Assembly: GCA_030267565.1 (NCBI GenBank)
Contig: BRXU01000087.1
Coordinates: forward strand, 1 to 64,000
Direction: 5' to 3'
Length of the DNA: 64,000 nucleotides
From: Pleodorina starrii
Lineage: Eukaryota; Chlorophyta; Chlorophyceae; Chlamydomonadales; Volvocaceae
The notes beneath the pieces were generated by a model. It did not search any database and had not been told where the DNA came from. It saw nothing but the letters and a program-made list of their open reading frames with translations. This document shows positions 1 to 12,900 of the stretch, piece after piece (the stretch's first letter is position 1; each line of letters starts with the position of its first letter). A program made the position numbers and the translations under genes.

Positions 1-131
1 GGGGGAGGGGGAGGGGGTAGTACCGCGGCGTTGTATTGACACCTGGGAGGGCCCACAGCGGCATCCATCTCGCTGCCACCCTGGCGCACCGGACTCGTGG
101 TTTGCCCGCTTTGCCCGCTTGGGGCTCCCCT

Positions 132-461
132 CCCCTGCCCTGCCCTGCCCTGCCCTGCCCTGCCCTGCCCTGCCCTGCCCTGCCCTGCCCTGCCCTGCCC
201 TGCCCTGCCCTGCCCTGCCCTGCCCTGCCCTGCCCTGCCCTGCCCTGCCCTGCCCTGCCCTGCCCTGCCCTGCCCTGCCCTGGCCTGCCCTGCCCTGCCC
301 TGCCCTGCCCTGCCCTGCCCTGCCCTGCCCTGCCCTGCCCTGCCCTGCCCTGCCCTGCCCTGCCCTGCCCTGCCCTGCCCTGCCCTGCCCTGCCCTGCCC
401 TGCCCTGCCCTGCCCTGCCCTGCCCTGCCCTGCCCTGCCCTGCCCTGCCCTGCCCTGCCCT
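132..461. repeat. (CCCTG)n pentanucleotide array
   Basis: About 66 head-to-tail copies of CCCTG, broken by a single variant unit near 281 (TGGCC instead of TGCCC). The array lies in what should be an intron, or at the 5' edge, of the TmcB-like gene, upstream of the acceptor at 716. Because the unit is five bases long without stops, all three forward frames stay open and produce false Leu-Pro-Cys-Ala ORFs of about 200 residues. Confidence 0.98.
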
Positions 462-716
462 CGTCCCCTGCTCCCTTCCGCTTCGGCCGACGGACCCACC
501 GACCCACCGCCCGGCATTCGACCGCTGGGGGTACTGCACCACCCAACACCCAACACCCCGAAGCCCGAAGCCCTTCCCCGACCCCCTCGTTGCGGCTGTC
601 CATGCTTTCCCCCGCCCTCGTGACCCCCGCCCCCATCTCCCCTTTACCCCTTATACCCCTCCCTCTTAACCCCCCCTCCGTACCCTCCCCCCCTTCCCTA
701 ACACCCGCTCCCTCAG

Positions 717-3700
717 ACCTCTAAGCCGCTGGTCGCCATCGCCAGTGTGGCCAATTACAACACCGCCCGAACCTACCGAGCCATCTTCTACGCACAGGTG
801 CGTGCCGCCACCCTCCTCCCCGAGGCCGTGCGTCGGCTCGGGCCCTGGCCCTGGCGGCACGGTTGTGAGGTCCCTTCCTCCCTTTTCCTCCCCCCCACCC
901 CCCACCCCCTCCCCCCCATACGTGGATAACCCCTCCCCCTCCTCCTCCCCCTCCTCTCTCCTCCTCTCCCCCCCCTCAGGAGCTCGCTGCCGAGGAGAAG
1001 CTCTCGATGCTGCCCACTCGAAGAGCCGATCTGAGGACGGCGGCGGTGAAGCTGAGGGACGCGTTCTACACATTGCAGCTGGGCTCGGAAGCCTGGGAGA
1101 GCCTGGGTGAGCGGGGGAGGGCGGGGAGGAGAGGGGCGGGGCAGGCGCGTTTTATTTCTGCTGTGCGCGCCTGACGTGGAGTGAACGTGTGTGTATGGGT
1201 GTATCCCGGCTACCTGGATCCCCGCGGACCGCACCTCACCCGGCCCCCCTTGTTGGCCCTCTCCGGCGCCATCCCGCCCCCACCCGCGCCCCCAAGACCC
1301 CCTCTCCCCTTCACCCCCACCCCCAGCCCCCGGGGCCCCGGCTCGCCTCCGTCCCACCGCTGCGGTCTCTCTTCATCAGCCGCCCCCCCCTCCCCCCCCC
1401 ACACACATTGTTATATAATGGAGCATATCACTCCCTAACCCCTCCCCACACACCCCATCGCTCCACCTTACCCCCTGCCCTCCCCCCGCCCTTCCCTCCC
1501 CCCGCCCCGCCCCTCCCCCTCAGGCTCCAGCACAGAGATCTTCCCCTTGGTGAGCCTGGGCATGGCCTACGAGACCAAGGCCGTGCGCAAAATGTTTTAC
1601 GACAACCAGGACTGCCTCCGCTCCTCGCCGCACCTGCCCTGCCCCGGACCCGAATACCGCTGGTACCAGGTGAGTGGGGGGGTGGGGTGGGGGGGTGGGG
1701 GGCACTCTTAAGGCGCGGCACGGCGAGGTGTGACACGGTGCGATACACGACAGCAGGGAGGGCAAAAAAGCTTCCGCTTCGAAGGCGCTGGGGGGGTGGG
1801 GGGAGGAGAGGAGTTCCTGGGCTGGGCCGGGCTTACGGTTGTGGAGGCCGGGGGTGGGGTTGTTGAGGTTGTGCTGCGCGACGTAAGTCACTGCGCGCGA
1901 CCACGCCCCGACCCCCACATGCGCTCCCTAAACCCTGGCCCCGAACGAGATCCAGATCCAGCTACAATTTTACCAGATCCAGATCCCAACGCCTCCTCCC
2001 GCTCCGGCTTCGGCATATTCGCTGATAAACCCAACCCCTCCCTCCTTCCCCCTTTCCCCCCTCCCTCCCTCCCTCTGCCGCAGCTTACCCGCACGGGTGT
2101 CGACAGTATGATGCAGGTGTTTCTTAGCCACCTGTTTGCGATGTCGGATGAGGTGACCGATGTGGTGCCCGGGATGGCCAACCCGCGATTGGACTTTGTG
2201 TTCAATGTGGGAACAAAGGTGGGGGGGGATTGGGGGGGGTTGTGGGGGGGGCGGTGTGGGGGGTGTGATTGGGCGGGGAACTTGGTGGGGGGGCCTGGGT
2301 GGCTGGCTGGGTTTGGGAGTGAGGAGGAGGACACCCCCTCCTCCTCCGACTGGGGGCTTTGGGCTTCTCAATACGATACGGGTCCTCTGAAGTTGCTGTG
2401 GCCATTGCCATTGCCGTGTGGCCAATTGCCATATCACCATTTCTTCGCTTCTCACTGTCTTTTGCCGTCCCCCACCCCCTACACTCCCTGACCCCCCCTC
2501 CCCCTCCCCTGCCTCCCCCCCCCCCTCCCAACGCATGTACACACCCACCCTCCTCCTCGCCCACTGCAGGACCTGACGGATGCCAACATCCGCCTGGGTC
2601 TGATGCACTACGACTTCATCAAGAAGCTCTTTTCGGGTGTGGAACTTGGGGGGGGGGGCTGGGGGGGGGGCGGCTGGGGGGGAGGGGCGGCTGGGTGGGG
2701 GGGCTGGGTGGGTGCGATGAGGGGGGCCCAGGCAGGCAGAGGAGGGGGCGGGGCAGGGCGCCGCTGCCTCGCATGTCATCTTGTCGTTCCCACCCTCCTC
2801 TGCCCTCCCTCCTCGCTCCCCCATATGGCGATACGGTATGGGGCACCTCCCCCTTCTTCCCCGACCCCTCCCTGACCCCCTTTCTGGCCCCCTTTCTGGC
2901 CCCCTGGCCCCGCTCCCCTCCTCCCCCCTCCCCCTCCTCCTCCCCTCCCTCCCCCGTTTGCTACATTACAGATATCCTCCTGCTGCACATTCTGCTCTTT
3001 GTGTTGTTGTGGTTCTTCCTGGCGGGCTTCTACGCGATGTTGCTGAAGCCGCTGCTCATACGGCTGGCGAGAGAGGTGCGGCGGCCCGGGCAGGGGGGGA
3101 AGGGGCGGGGGGCCGGGGGCGGGAGGGGGAACACCCTTCCCCTCGCGTGGTGGGGGAGGGTTTGGGTTTGGGTTGAGGATTGGGATGTGTTGGTTGGTTG
3201 GGGGGGTTGGGGGGGTTAGGCGAGGACTGCAGCGAAATGAACCCCGGAGGTGGGGATGGGGAGGGGGGCGATTGGGAGAAGGGTGTGTTTGTATGTGTAC
3301 GTGTTCGTGCAGTGGCGGTGGAAGGGGCGGGGGATCGGCCACGCGGTTGGGAGTGACGGGGGGCGGGGGAGAGGCGGCGGGACGGGGACACGCACACACA
3401 CGCACCCTCTTCCCCCCCACACCCTCCCCTCCCACCCACACTCACACACACGTAACCCACCCACACGCCCACTCACCGCAGAAGCGGCACATCGCCGAGC
3501 TGCTGAGTCAGCTTCCCCTAGAGCTGGATGTGGAGAAGATGGTGCGGGCGGCGATAGCGGGGCAAAACGGCGGTGCCGGCAGCGGAGGAAACCGCGGGGA
3601 CATGGCGGCACAAGCAGGTGTGTGTGTGAGGGGGGAGGGGGCGGGGGGGGTGGCGGGTGATGGGGGTGGCGGGTGATGGGGAGGGCTGCGTCTCGGTGAG

Positions 3701-4124
3701 GTGGTGTTAGCCCCGACGTGACCTCGCCTCGCCTCGCCTCGCTGTCGCCTTTCCTCCTTCGCGTGGGGAGGTGCGGATCGTCTTGACGGTGTGCCCCCCT
3801 CCCTACCCGGTCCCCTCCCCCCCCCTCCCCCCCCCTCTGTTCCGCCGCTCGGTATCCTATTTCTCCCCCCTCCCCTCCCCCCTCTCCCATTCCTGCAAAT
3901 TCCCTCTTCAAACTCCCCTCCCCCTCCCGCCCTCCCGCCCTCCCGCCCTCCCGCCCTCCCGCCCTCCCGCCCACCCGGTGTCAGGTGCCGCCGGTCAGCA
4001 GCAGGTGGCCACCGACGCCTCTCGCGCCTGGAAGAACGTACTGCGCTCCACCTCTAACGCCATCAGTCAGGAGAGGGAGCGCCGCAACAGCGTCATGCTC
4101 AACAGCATTAGCATGAGGCAGTAG
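717..4124 (+). CDS. TmcB-like (tiny macrocysts B type) membrane protein, C-terminal part
   Basis: Eight exons give the last 311 residues: 717-797, 980-1106, 1524-1669, 2084-2218, 2570-2636, 2972-3075, 3482-3617 and 3985-4124. All junction phases agree, and the stop is TAG at 4122. The start and the N-terminal exons lie before the window. Seen in the sequence: an extracellular-type helical region (ANYNTARTYRAIFYAQ, then PLVSLGMAYETKAVRKMFYD with paired cysteines), the segment GVDSMMQVFLSHLFAMSDEV, one strong membrane helix (ILLLHILLFVLLWFFLAGFY), and the juxtamembrane signature KRHIAELLSQLPLELDVEKM. That last motif (IAELLSQLP..xDVE) is typical of the large TmcB-like proteins, often PAS-containing, that are expanded in volvocine algae. 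The role is probably membrane sensing or signalling, but this is family inference only. The C-terminal tail is short, basic and Ser/Asn-rich. The introns are G-rich or C-rich and contain dispersed motifs. Confidence 0.8.
3925..3974. repeat. (CCCTCCCG)n short tandem array
   Basis: Seven or so tandem CCCTCCCG-type units in the last intron of the TmcB-like gene. The array directly precedes the acceptor at 3984 and forms its pyrimidine tract. Confidence 0.8.
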
Positions 4125-4409
4125 GGGGGGCCGGGTGGGGGCGGGGCCGACCAGGATCGTTGGGTGGGTGGGTGCGGGTGCGGGGATGGTGGAGGTGGAG
4201 GTGAAGGGGCCCCGTAGCAGAAGCAGGGGAGCAGTGGCAGCAGCCGTGACGGGAGCAGGAGTGGGCGGACGACAGCGAGCCGGGCATCGGCGGCGCCGGT
4301 GCGGGTGCGGACGCTTGGGTCGGGAGTGGGCTTGGACTTGGTGGGCATTTGGGGTCGCGGGGGCTGACCGATGCAGCAGTGCTTTTTGCGGTGTGGTGTG
4401 TCTCGATTT

Positions 4410-4431
4410 CCCCCCCCCGGGGGGGGGGGGG
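4410..4431. repeat. C9G13 homopolymer palindrome
   Basis: Nine C followed directly by thirteen G. The run is self-complementary without a loop, so each strand can fold back or form G-rich structures. It lies about 290 bases after the stop of the TmcB-like gene. Confidence 0.9.
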
Positions 4432-4643
4432 AATGCGGGTGGCGTGCGGCGTAACCGGCCAGGGGCCAGGGGCCCGGATGACCCTGACGAGCCTGACCCA
4501 TGGGTCGGAGGGCGGGGAGCCGCGTCGATGGGGCCTGTGCCTTGGGAGCCGCACCCGCTTACCGCTTAGCGCTTATCGTTTGTATCTTTCTTGTTTTGCG
4601 GAGCCGCCCGGCCGGGGAGGAAGCTGGGCGGTTTGCTTTCTCG

Positions 4644-4718
4644 CGTTCGTTCGTTCGTTCGTTCGTTCGTCCGTTCGTTCGTCCGTTCGTTCGTTCGTCC
4701 GTTCGTTCGTTCGTTCGC
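4644..4718. repeat. (TTCG)n tetranucleotide array
   Basis: About 18 tandem TTCG units with four TCCG variants. The array sits in the 3' region of the TmcB-like gene. The FVRS/NERT repeat peptides read through it are artefacts. Confidence 0.95.
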
Positions 4719-7700
4719 GCTGATGCGTTGCTTTGATCGCTGCTGGGGTGGTGATGGTGGTGCTTCTGGTGGTGGTAGTGGTGGTGGTTTCTTACGTGAT
4801 TCACCGTCTTTTGTTAGCCGCCGCTGATGGGGGGAAGGGGACTTCAGACTCACTCTCACTCTCACGCGGGCTCTCGGTCGGTCGGCCTCTTTCTCTCTCT
4901 CTCGGGCTCACTGGGCCTCCACTCGGGGGACCGCGAAAACCGCTGCCGCGCGTCTTTGCATCTATCTCCTCCCCCCCTTCCCTTTCCCTCTCGAGCGCGC
5001 GATCGCTCTGCTGCTCTTATTCTTTCTTACCCCTTACGTATTTCTAATTGATGCGCGTCTTTGGCGCTTCCTTTCTCTCTATACATACACACAATTTGCA
5101 AGCACCGCTCCGCTCCGGTGTGTGGCGGCATCCCGCCGGTGGTATGGTGGTGGGGGTGGAGGGGTGGAGCAAGAACGAAGATACCGCAGCGAAGAGGGAC
5201 GGAGGCGGCGGGGAAGGGAGGAGGGAGGGGGAGGGGGCAGACGATGGGGATGGGTTGCATCTGAGCGAAGGCGCGCGATGCGAACGTGTGAGTGTGTTTT
5301 GAGTGGCTGTGAAGTGACGAAGCGCAGCGATTTCCGGTTTTCGTTGGACTATGTGGGGGCGATGGAGGGGCGTATTTGAGCTGTGGGGGTTGGGTGGGTG
5401 GGCGGACGGGCGGGTGGGTCTTTTGGCAGGTCGAGCATTGGGGAATGTCCTCGGGCGCCGCTGTGGAGCAACTGCGGACTGCGTCGTCATGATGCGAGCG
5501 AGTGAGTGAGCGAGCGAGGAGAGGAGAGGTTTGGGGGGGGGGGGGGAGGGGGGGGCGGGTCCAAGGGTTGTTGGGTAATGTTGGGATGCCTCTGTGACCA
5601 CATCAACCCTACCGGGTATCCCGCTGGCACTGCACTGCACTGCTGTCGTAAGCGCTCTGGAGGGGGAGGGGGAGCTGGAGGGAGGGAGGGGCCAAAGATG
5701 CTGCCTTCCTGCCCCCCAACCCCCCCTTCCGGCCCAACTCGTGCGACACGGAGGGCTGTTGACAGTCGCGCCCCCTCGTCTTTGCTTGGAGGGCTTTGTT
5801 TCCCCCCTTCCCTTCCCTTGGCAAAGGAACTGGAAGGATTGGTTTCGGAGGCCGCTGCGGCGGCGCGGGGTTGAGGGCGGCTGGGGTGGCGGGGAATGGC
5901 GGGAAGTCCCCCCCCTAGCCAAACCCGGCACCTGCAAATGCCGCACGCGCTTGTATGGCTTCCGTATATTATAGACCCAGAGATTTGGTAGCTGTACGTA
6001 TTATTTGCCGCCGTCGCGTTCGCAATTTCTGCGCTAATGCGCTGACTCTTGTACCTGGTCACCGTGGCCTAATGGTGGCTTGCGCGCGTGGATCTAAGAT
6101 AGGGGAGGCGAGGGAGGAGAGGCGATTGCGGCGAATGCGGGCGGCGGGCGGACGAAGGGGGGGGGGTTGGGCGTATCTATGAGATCTGTGCGGCGGCCTA
6201 TCGCCGGTTGGGTCCGGCCCCCCCTCGGAGAGGAAGCCCCTTTCCGAGGGAGCCCGTCGTGATTCTGATGGGGACCAGGCGCGAGGCCGCCAAGGGGAAT
6301 CTGAAAGCGGGGCGGTGGGGCGGGGAGGATGCGCGCGCGTGCATGTACGACATATGGGTACGACATTGGACGGAGGCTGGGAGGATAGCTGTGTGGGCAT
6401 CCATCCAGCCACCCGCAATAAGCGTCCCGACCCGCCCCGGCCCGGCCCGGCCCGTTGGCTGTGAGTTCGGGTCGGCAGCGGTGTAGAGGGGGGCGCGGAG
6501 AGGGGCTGCGGGGATGTCCTCGGGGGCGTAGATAAGGGCCACTGGGGGGGCATCGGGGGCGTCTCGTTTGTCGTCCGAACGCCCGCGACACTGATTTGGC
6601 CTCTGCCGTGCCAGCCAAGTTGTGCCAAAAGAGACTTTGCCCACAACGATATATAACAGTTCAATACGACCTCTTTCTGCACACACGTACACGCACACAC
6701 ACACGCACAACGCGCGCCACAAAGCTTTGTCGACTGCTGGGTATGGTGCGCTGCGCTGGCCCCGATGGCACCAATTGGGTTTGGCATTCAGTTGAGGTTT
6801 GTGGACGTTCGGTTGGGTGGGAGGATTCGGGCAGGAGCAGAAGCAGGCTCAGGGGCAGGGCAGCAACTAAGGGGAGCACCGGAAGGGATGCGAGGAGGGA
6901 GGCCGGGAAGGACGACTGTGTACGACTTGGGGCAGCGAGGGGGTCTGTCTGCGGCATGTGATCGTGAGCACGTGTGTGTATGTTTGTGTGCGCGCGTATC
7001 CGTGCCGAGGTACAAGGGAGGGCCTCCTGCAGAGGAGATGGCGGGTCGGGTCGGGTCGAGGGGTCGGAATGGGGGCGTGTGCCGTGTGTACGACATGTGT
7101 TTTGTATGCCTTGAGCTTTGCGCGCCAAGGTCAGGGCGGCGAATGCCCCTGCCGGCCCTGGTCTGGTCTGGCACACCGAGGGCCGAACGTGGTGCTTTGT
7201 TTTCTGCCCCGGGGCGTGGAGGGGGGGAGCTGGGGGCGGGGGCCGGGAGGGGGGCCCGCCACTGCGGCTTCCTGGCTGTGGAGTGGTTGTGCTGCTGTTG
7301 GCCTAACCTGACGTGACCTGACCTGACTTGAAATGGTCTCGCTCCCGAACCTGATTCTGGTACCGGTTTTTGGTCTGCTGTTTAGTGTTTCCTCGACTAC
7401 ACGTTACGTTAGTTATTAAGATATGTTGTCAACCAGGTACCGTACTGGGATGTCTGAAGCAGCGGTGCAAGCTGCTGCGATGTGAGTGAGTAGTACTGAT
7501 ATCGTGTATCTATACCACCATCCATACCGATGTGGTATCTGGTCCTATTGTGACGTTAAGGAAGAGTGACGGGGGCAACGGGGGCGGCGGCGGCGGCGGC
7601 ACGGCGCGCGGGCGGATTCGGGTGTTTTCTTTTCTCCGTTTCGAAGCAATATATTGTTGTGCGTGGGCGTCATGTGCGTTTCTCTCCCTCCCTCCTTACA

Positions 7701-9934
7701 CTAACGCCTAGGAGGCTCTGGTAACTGGCGCATTCGTTTGTCTTGCCGCGTTGTGAGTGTGTGGTGTTCCGTGTTAGCACTGACACATAAGGACTGAAAG
7801 CTAACGCCCCAATGTCAATAATGTTCTCACCCCACCCCGGGGCGGGCGCTGGGCGGGCGCTACTGTCTGCCAGGGGGCGAGCGGACAAGCGCAACTGTAT
7901 TAACGGACATTCGTAATGCAGTACTGCTCTTTTCAAGTTAAAGAGACTTTGTTAATGCACTGCCAACCAGGGAGGATGTGGGGATCTCTGTAATGACACG
8001 TGGCAAAGTCATGTGGTTGCTTCTCGCTGTGGCAAAGAAGCCGCCGTCTCTCGCAATGTGTGTGTCTATGTATCTGTACACGCACGCACACCGAGCGGGC
8101 GCATGCCGTAAAATGCGGTACCCCATACCTTTCCCCCAAGAGTCGCGATGCGCGGTCGCCTGTGTTGCGCCATGATATTCATGTTCCTGATAGTCTTTGT
8201 GATTCGATTCACGTGTGCGTCGTACTGCTGCGCACACCTGAACGTGTGTCGTCGTTCACTCATGATACGGCTCTTCAACCGCGCCAGAAAAAGAAGACGG
8301 CGGTGCGCATCCCGGCGGCAAAGTCTGATCTGAATGAACCGTTTTACAGTACAGCGTATCTCTTTGTACCTCTGTTATCCAGGTAGGTAGGTAGGTAGGT
8401 AGGCAGATACGGTAGGTACGGGGGTCGCCACTCGGTGCACCAACCCCCTCTGTGGCCACTACCACTACCGGTGCCACAACCCCAACACACGCCCCCACAC
8501 CGCACCTGCCAACGCAGAGGTCCTCTCGTTCCTCTCCGGGCTCAGTCTCCAGTCAGTCAGTCAGTCAGTCGCGTGCCCCCAGAACACACAAGACGGCACA
8601 CACGCACCCCCGACGCCAGCAGAACACCCCCAGTAGTACGATCACTGCTCCCCGTCTTCGCCACTTTCACCACAAAGTCGTGCGAGTGCGAGTGCGGGTG
8701 CGAGCAACCATCAGAGACGGTCCGACCGATCGTCGCGCCTGTGGGTGGGTGGGTATGTCGCTAGAAGGGTGGATGAGAGAGAGGGTGTCAGGTGCATCCC
8801 CGCAGCACCTGCGCTTGAGCCGCCATGGGTATTGAACTATTGATACCGTGTGCCCAACGCGTGTTGTTACGCAGTCCGTAACCCTGCCAGGGTCCCCCCC
8901 TCACCTGCCCCCCAAACAGTTATCATTCGACTCACACACGAACACATACGCACGCACACACGCACACAAACTGACCCCGGGCATTGACAGTGGTGTTACC
9001 GGTACCGGCCCCCCGTGGCGACCCAAAGAGACCAAACCCAACCGCACCGGTGGATCTCGCCCCATTCCGCGTTTCCGCCCGCGTCAGTGCATCCCATCAG
9101 CCATCAGTCCTCTAGCATCCTGGAGGGCTGGCAATAGATAACGCCCGAAAATGTACGATTTGTACGGCAAGTCGGCAGTTTGCACGGCGCGCAACCTTGA
9201 CGCAATTGTCAGTTACCGGTCCATGACAAACCGAACAGTTTTGAGCTACGGCATTCGTGTTACGGCAAAGCAAACCTGCACTGCGGTGTCCCCCCTTCCC
9301 CCTCGTTCGCCTATACGTGGATAGCCCTCAGAGGAGCGCAGCGCAAGGCCGCCTGGCAGGCGACCCTCACCACTCCCCGCCCCGCCCCGCCCCTCCCCCC
9401 CGCCCCGCCCCGCTGCGCGACAACTCTGCCAGCCGCTGATCCCGTTCCCCGCCATCGCCGCCGCCATCGCCGCCGCCGCCGCAGCAGCAGCAGCAGCAGA
9501 CGCCGCAGCTGATACCCGCCAAAAATACAAAGCCCCCTGCGCCACCGCCTCCGCCTGCACCACCGCACCAACACTGCTCCTCACACATACTCCTCGCTGC
9601 TTCCACACCGCTGCACACCCGACACGACCCGACCCGACCCGCGGGGTGTGTCAGATTAGTAACACATCATTACCACCACCACCACCACCACCACGACCAT
9701 GGCGCTCTTTCAAATCAGGCACTGGGCGGTCGAATGCCGGCTCCTCCGGCTTCTGCTGTAAAAGCAAAACGTACACTCATCTGTCAGCCGCTCAGACAGA
9801 CAGACAGACGGATGGATGGACGCAGCGGCCAGAGCCTACCACCGTCAGTCCCGGGATGCCCTTGAGCCTCGAGTGTGATGGGACGGATCGCCGGCAGCAG
9901 ACCATTTGCTGCCGTTTGTCGCTGAGGGTTCTTA

Positions 9935-12900
9935 TTAAAACGACAAGACGCGGCGACTGGTATCGCCTTTGCCGGCGGCTGCCTTCGCCGCCGCCTGCAG
10001 CGAATAAGACGAAGGAGGACGCGCGGCGGCCGCGGCGGTGAGCGGGGACGCACGGCCGCCGCCGGCGGAGCGCCAGAGGACATCGTCGCTGAGCGTGGCG
10101 GGCAGCGGCGGCGAGCGGGGGGCAGCACCGGCCCCGGACACGTCATCGCAGCTGCTCCGTCGGGGCGCCCCCCACAGGCGTGAGGAGGAGAGCTGCTGCG
10201 AGGGCGACGCGGCCCAGGGCGAGCCGGCGGACCAGGGCGGGGAGAGCGCGCCGGGGCTGCCGCCGCCGCCGCCGCCGCCGCCGCGAGAATCCGACCCGCG
10301 GGTCGCTCCCTCGCCGCCCAAGTGGCTGCCCAGCGGCGTGCGCAGGACTTCCGTCATGAGCCAGTTGCTGCTGCGGGCCCTGTTGCTGTTGCTGTTGCTG
10401 CGGCTGCTGCCGCCCGCGTCCGCGTCCGCTGCGCTGCTTAGAAGGGAGTGTGTGGGGGAGAGGGAGGGGGAGAGGGAGAGGGACGCGGCGGCGGCGAGGG
10501 GGCCGAGGCTGGTGGTGCTCCTCCGGGTGGCGGCCGCGGTGCTGCTGAAAGGAAACAGGCCGCCGCCGCCGCCTCTGCCGCTGCTGGCGCTGCTGCTGCT
10601 GCGGCTGCTGCCGGTGCTGAGGCTCCGCGCCGGCACCGGCCGAGGGTGGCCCGATGGCGGTGAGGATGGCGGTGAGGGCTGGCGGCCGGGCCACGCGGCG
10701 GCGGTGGCGGTGGCGGCAGCGGCGCTGTACCGACGGGCGGGGCTGGCGGCGGCGCCGCCGCCGCCGCGCGGCGTTGCGATGGCGAACGTCACCCGGTGCG
10801 CAAAGCTCTCCTCGCTGCTGTCCGAAAGGGCCTTGCGCGCCGCCGCCGCCGCCGGCGGCCCGCGGGCCCCTGCCGGGCCGAGGCCGAGGCCGAGGCTGCG
10901 GTGCCGCGCCGTGTCGCCGTGCACCAGCGCAGCTGCCTCCCGCCACACATCCCAACTGGTTGCGCCGGGGCGTTGCCGCGCAGCGGCCGAGCGCGCATCC
11001 CCCGCAACCCCCGGTGAGGTCTGCCGGCGCCGCGCCAGCAGCGACGGCTGCGTGAGGGACGTCCCTAGAGCCCCACTGGGTGGTGACAACCAATGCGCGA
11101 CCGTGGCCGCGCCGCCGCCGCCGCCGCTGGATTTGGATCTGCTCTTGGTACGGCTGCTCGAGCCGTAGGCGGCGGGGCGGGATCCCGCCTTGGATCCAAG
11201 CGTGCTCTGCCGTACTGCCTTCTTGTACGACACCCACGAGTCGAACGACACGCGCGGGTCCATGCCGTCGGTCGCTGCCTCGCTGCCGCCGCTGCGCAGG
11301 CTGGCCCTGTCCGAAGAGGCCCAGGTGCCGCCGCCGTCGCTGTCGCCGCCTCCGCCGCCGCCGCCTCCGCCGCCGCCCAGCACGGCCGTGCGCGCGCGGC
11401 GGCGGGCCGAGTGACGCACCTCCGACAGGAGCTCCTGCTGCTGCTCGTGCGGCTGCATTGCCTCGCTCCGCCGCTGCCGCCGCCGCTGCCGATACGCGGC
11501 CGAGCCCGCCATCACCTCACACAGCGCCTCCACCTCCGGGTCCTCGTCATCGTCCTCCCCCGAGCCGTCGCCCCTGCTGCCACTGATGCTGCCACTTGTT
11601 GTGGAGGACAGGCAAGACGTCCTCAACAGGTCCGTCTTCGCGGCGCGCGACGGCGTCGCCGCCGGCGGCGCGCCGCGCCGCCGCCCGGCCCCCAGGCCGA
11701 CGGCCCCGCCGCCGCCGGCGTTGCCCCTGCCGGGCTTGTCCTTGGCGCCGGCGCCGCGCTCGTCGCCGTCACTTTCAGAGTCGCTGCCGCCGTAGCCATT
11801 CCCAGCAGCGCTGCCCCGGGCGGGCCCCGAAACCACACCAAGAGCTGCAACGGGCTTCGGGCTGAATGCCGCGCCGTTACCGCTGAAACCGCTCTTGGGC
11901 CGGTTGCCGCTGTTGCTGTTGTTGCGGCGGCTGCCGCCGCCGGCGGGTGCCTCCGAGGGTAGAAAGGAGAGCCAGGTCATGCGCGGCGTCTCCGGCTCAG
12001 ACGGACCGGAGCCGCCGCCGCCGCCGCCGCCCCTGCCGCCCGGCTTTCTCGCAGAGGCTTGCAAGCTGGGCGGTAGCGCTGCGTGCGGCTGCGCGGCACC
12101 GCCGCCGCCTCCGGAGGCGGCGGTCCGGCGACTGGATGTGGGCGTGGATGCGTATGTGGCGGCCGCCCCGCGTGCGGGCTGTCGCTGTCGTTGGGCAGCG
12201 GTGGGGCAGCTGTCACTGCTGCGGGCGGCTGCCGCCGGGCGCCAGGCGCTGCTGGCGCCGTCCCTGGAGCCGTAGATCTCACTGTAGCCGTCGCTGCTGC
12301 CATCGTCGTCGTCATCGGAGGAGGACCAGGTGGTTCCGGAGCCGGTGGCGGCGGCGCGCGTGCTGCCGGGCGTGCTGGCTGCGGCGGCGGCGGTGACGGA
12401 GGTTCGCGCCGCGGACTTGGCCGCAGACAGGAGTCCTTTGGGGGAGAGGTTGCCCAGCATGGCATCTACGGCGGTTCGGTGCTGCTGGGCAAAGCTGACC
12501 AGGTGGCTCTTGTCCCTGGAGTGCATGTCGATGCCTTTCATGGCGGCCCGTGCCGGGCCCCGGCGCGGCGGGTCCGCGCCCTCGCCGGGCCTGTGCCGTA
12601 TGCCCGCATCGCTGCCGTGACAGGCATCGGGCTTGAGGTACAAGTGGTACGCTGGGTAATCGTCATCGGAGGATGAGACATCCCGGTTGGGGGTTGCTCT
12701 GGCCCGCGAAAGCTTCCGCCCATCTTTGATCCACGCTTGGTCGAATGTTACGGGCCGCATTAAAATATGAGCCTGCGGGTGATTGAAGCGCAGAAGGCCT
12801 GGGGATGACCCTGGGGCGGGGCGAAATTGGGAATACGCATTGACAGCCAGCTTTTGCAACACCCCCAAAGATATGTCAGGTGTCTTGATGTCGTTAAAAT

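Larger units (their letters stand above)
4125..9934. other. Long noncoding stretch between two convergent genes
   Basis: It starts as the 3' UTR of the TmcB-like gene. The first TGTAA on the + strand that I found is at 7989-7993, so the transcript end is unclear. None of the ORFs here has splice logic, sensible composition or a recognisable family. The stretch contains a (TTCG)n array, a C9G13 run, CA-rich tracts near 6680 and 8950, a (GGTA)n tract near 8383, (AGTC)n near 8550 and a GC-rich (GGC)n tract near 7580. It also has one copy each of three dispersed motifs (4495, 5177, 9312). The 7300-9250 part is visibly richer in A/T than the flanking genes. Confidence 0.6.

Noticed and set aside
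36..724. Three overlapping plus-strand ORFs rich in Leu-Pro-Cys-Ala
   Set aside because: These are read-throughs of the (CCCTG)n array, open in all frames because the unit has no stop.
10038..12676. Several plus-strand ORFs of 130-376 codons opposite the Ser-rich gene
   Set aside because: They are antisense shadows consisting of Arg, Pro and Ala runs, the complement of the Gly/Ala/Ser codons on the minus strand.
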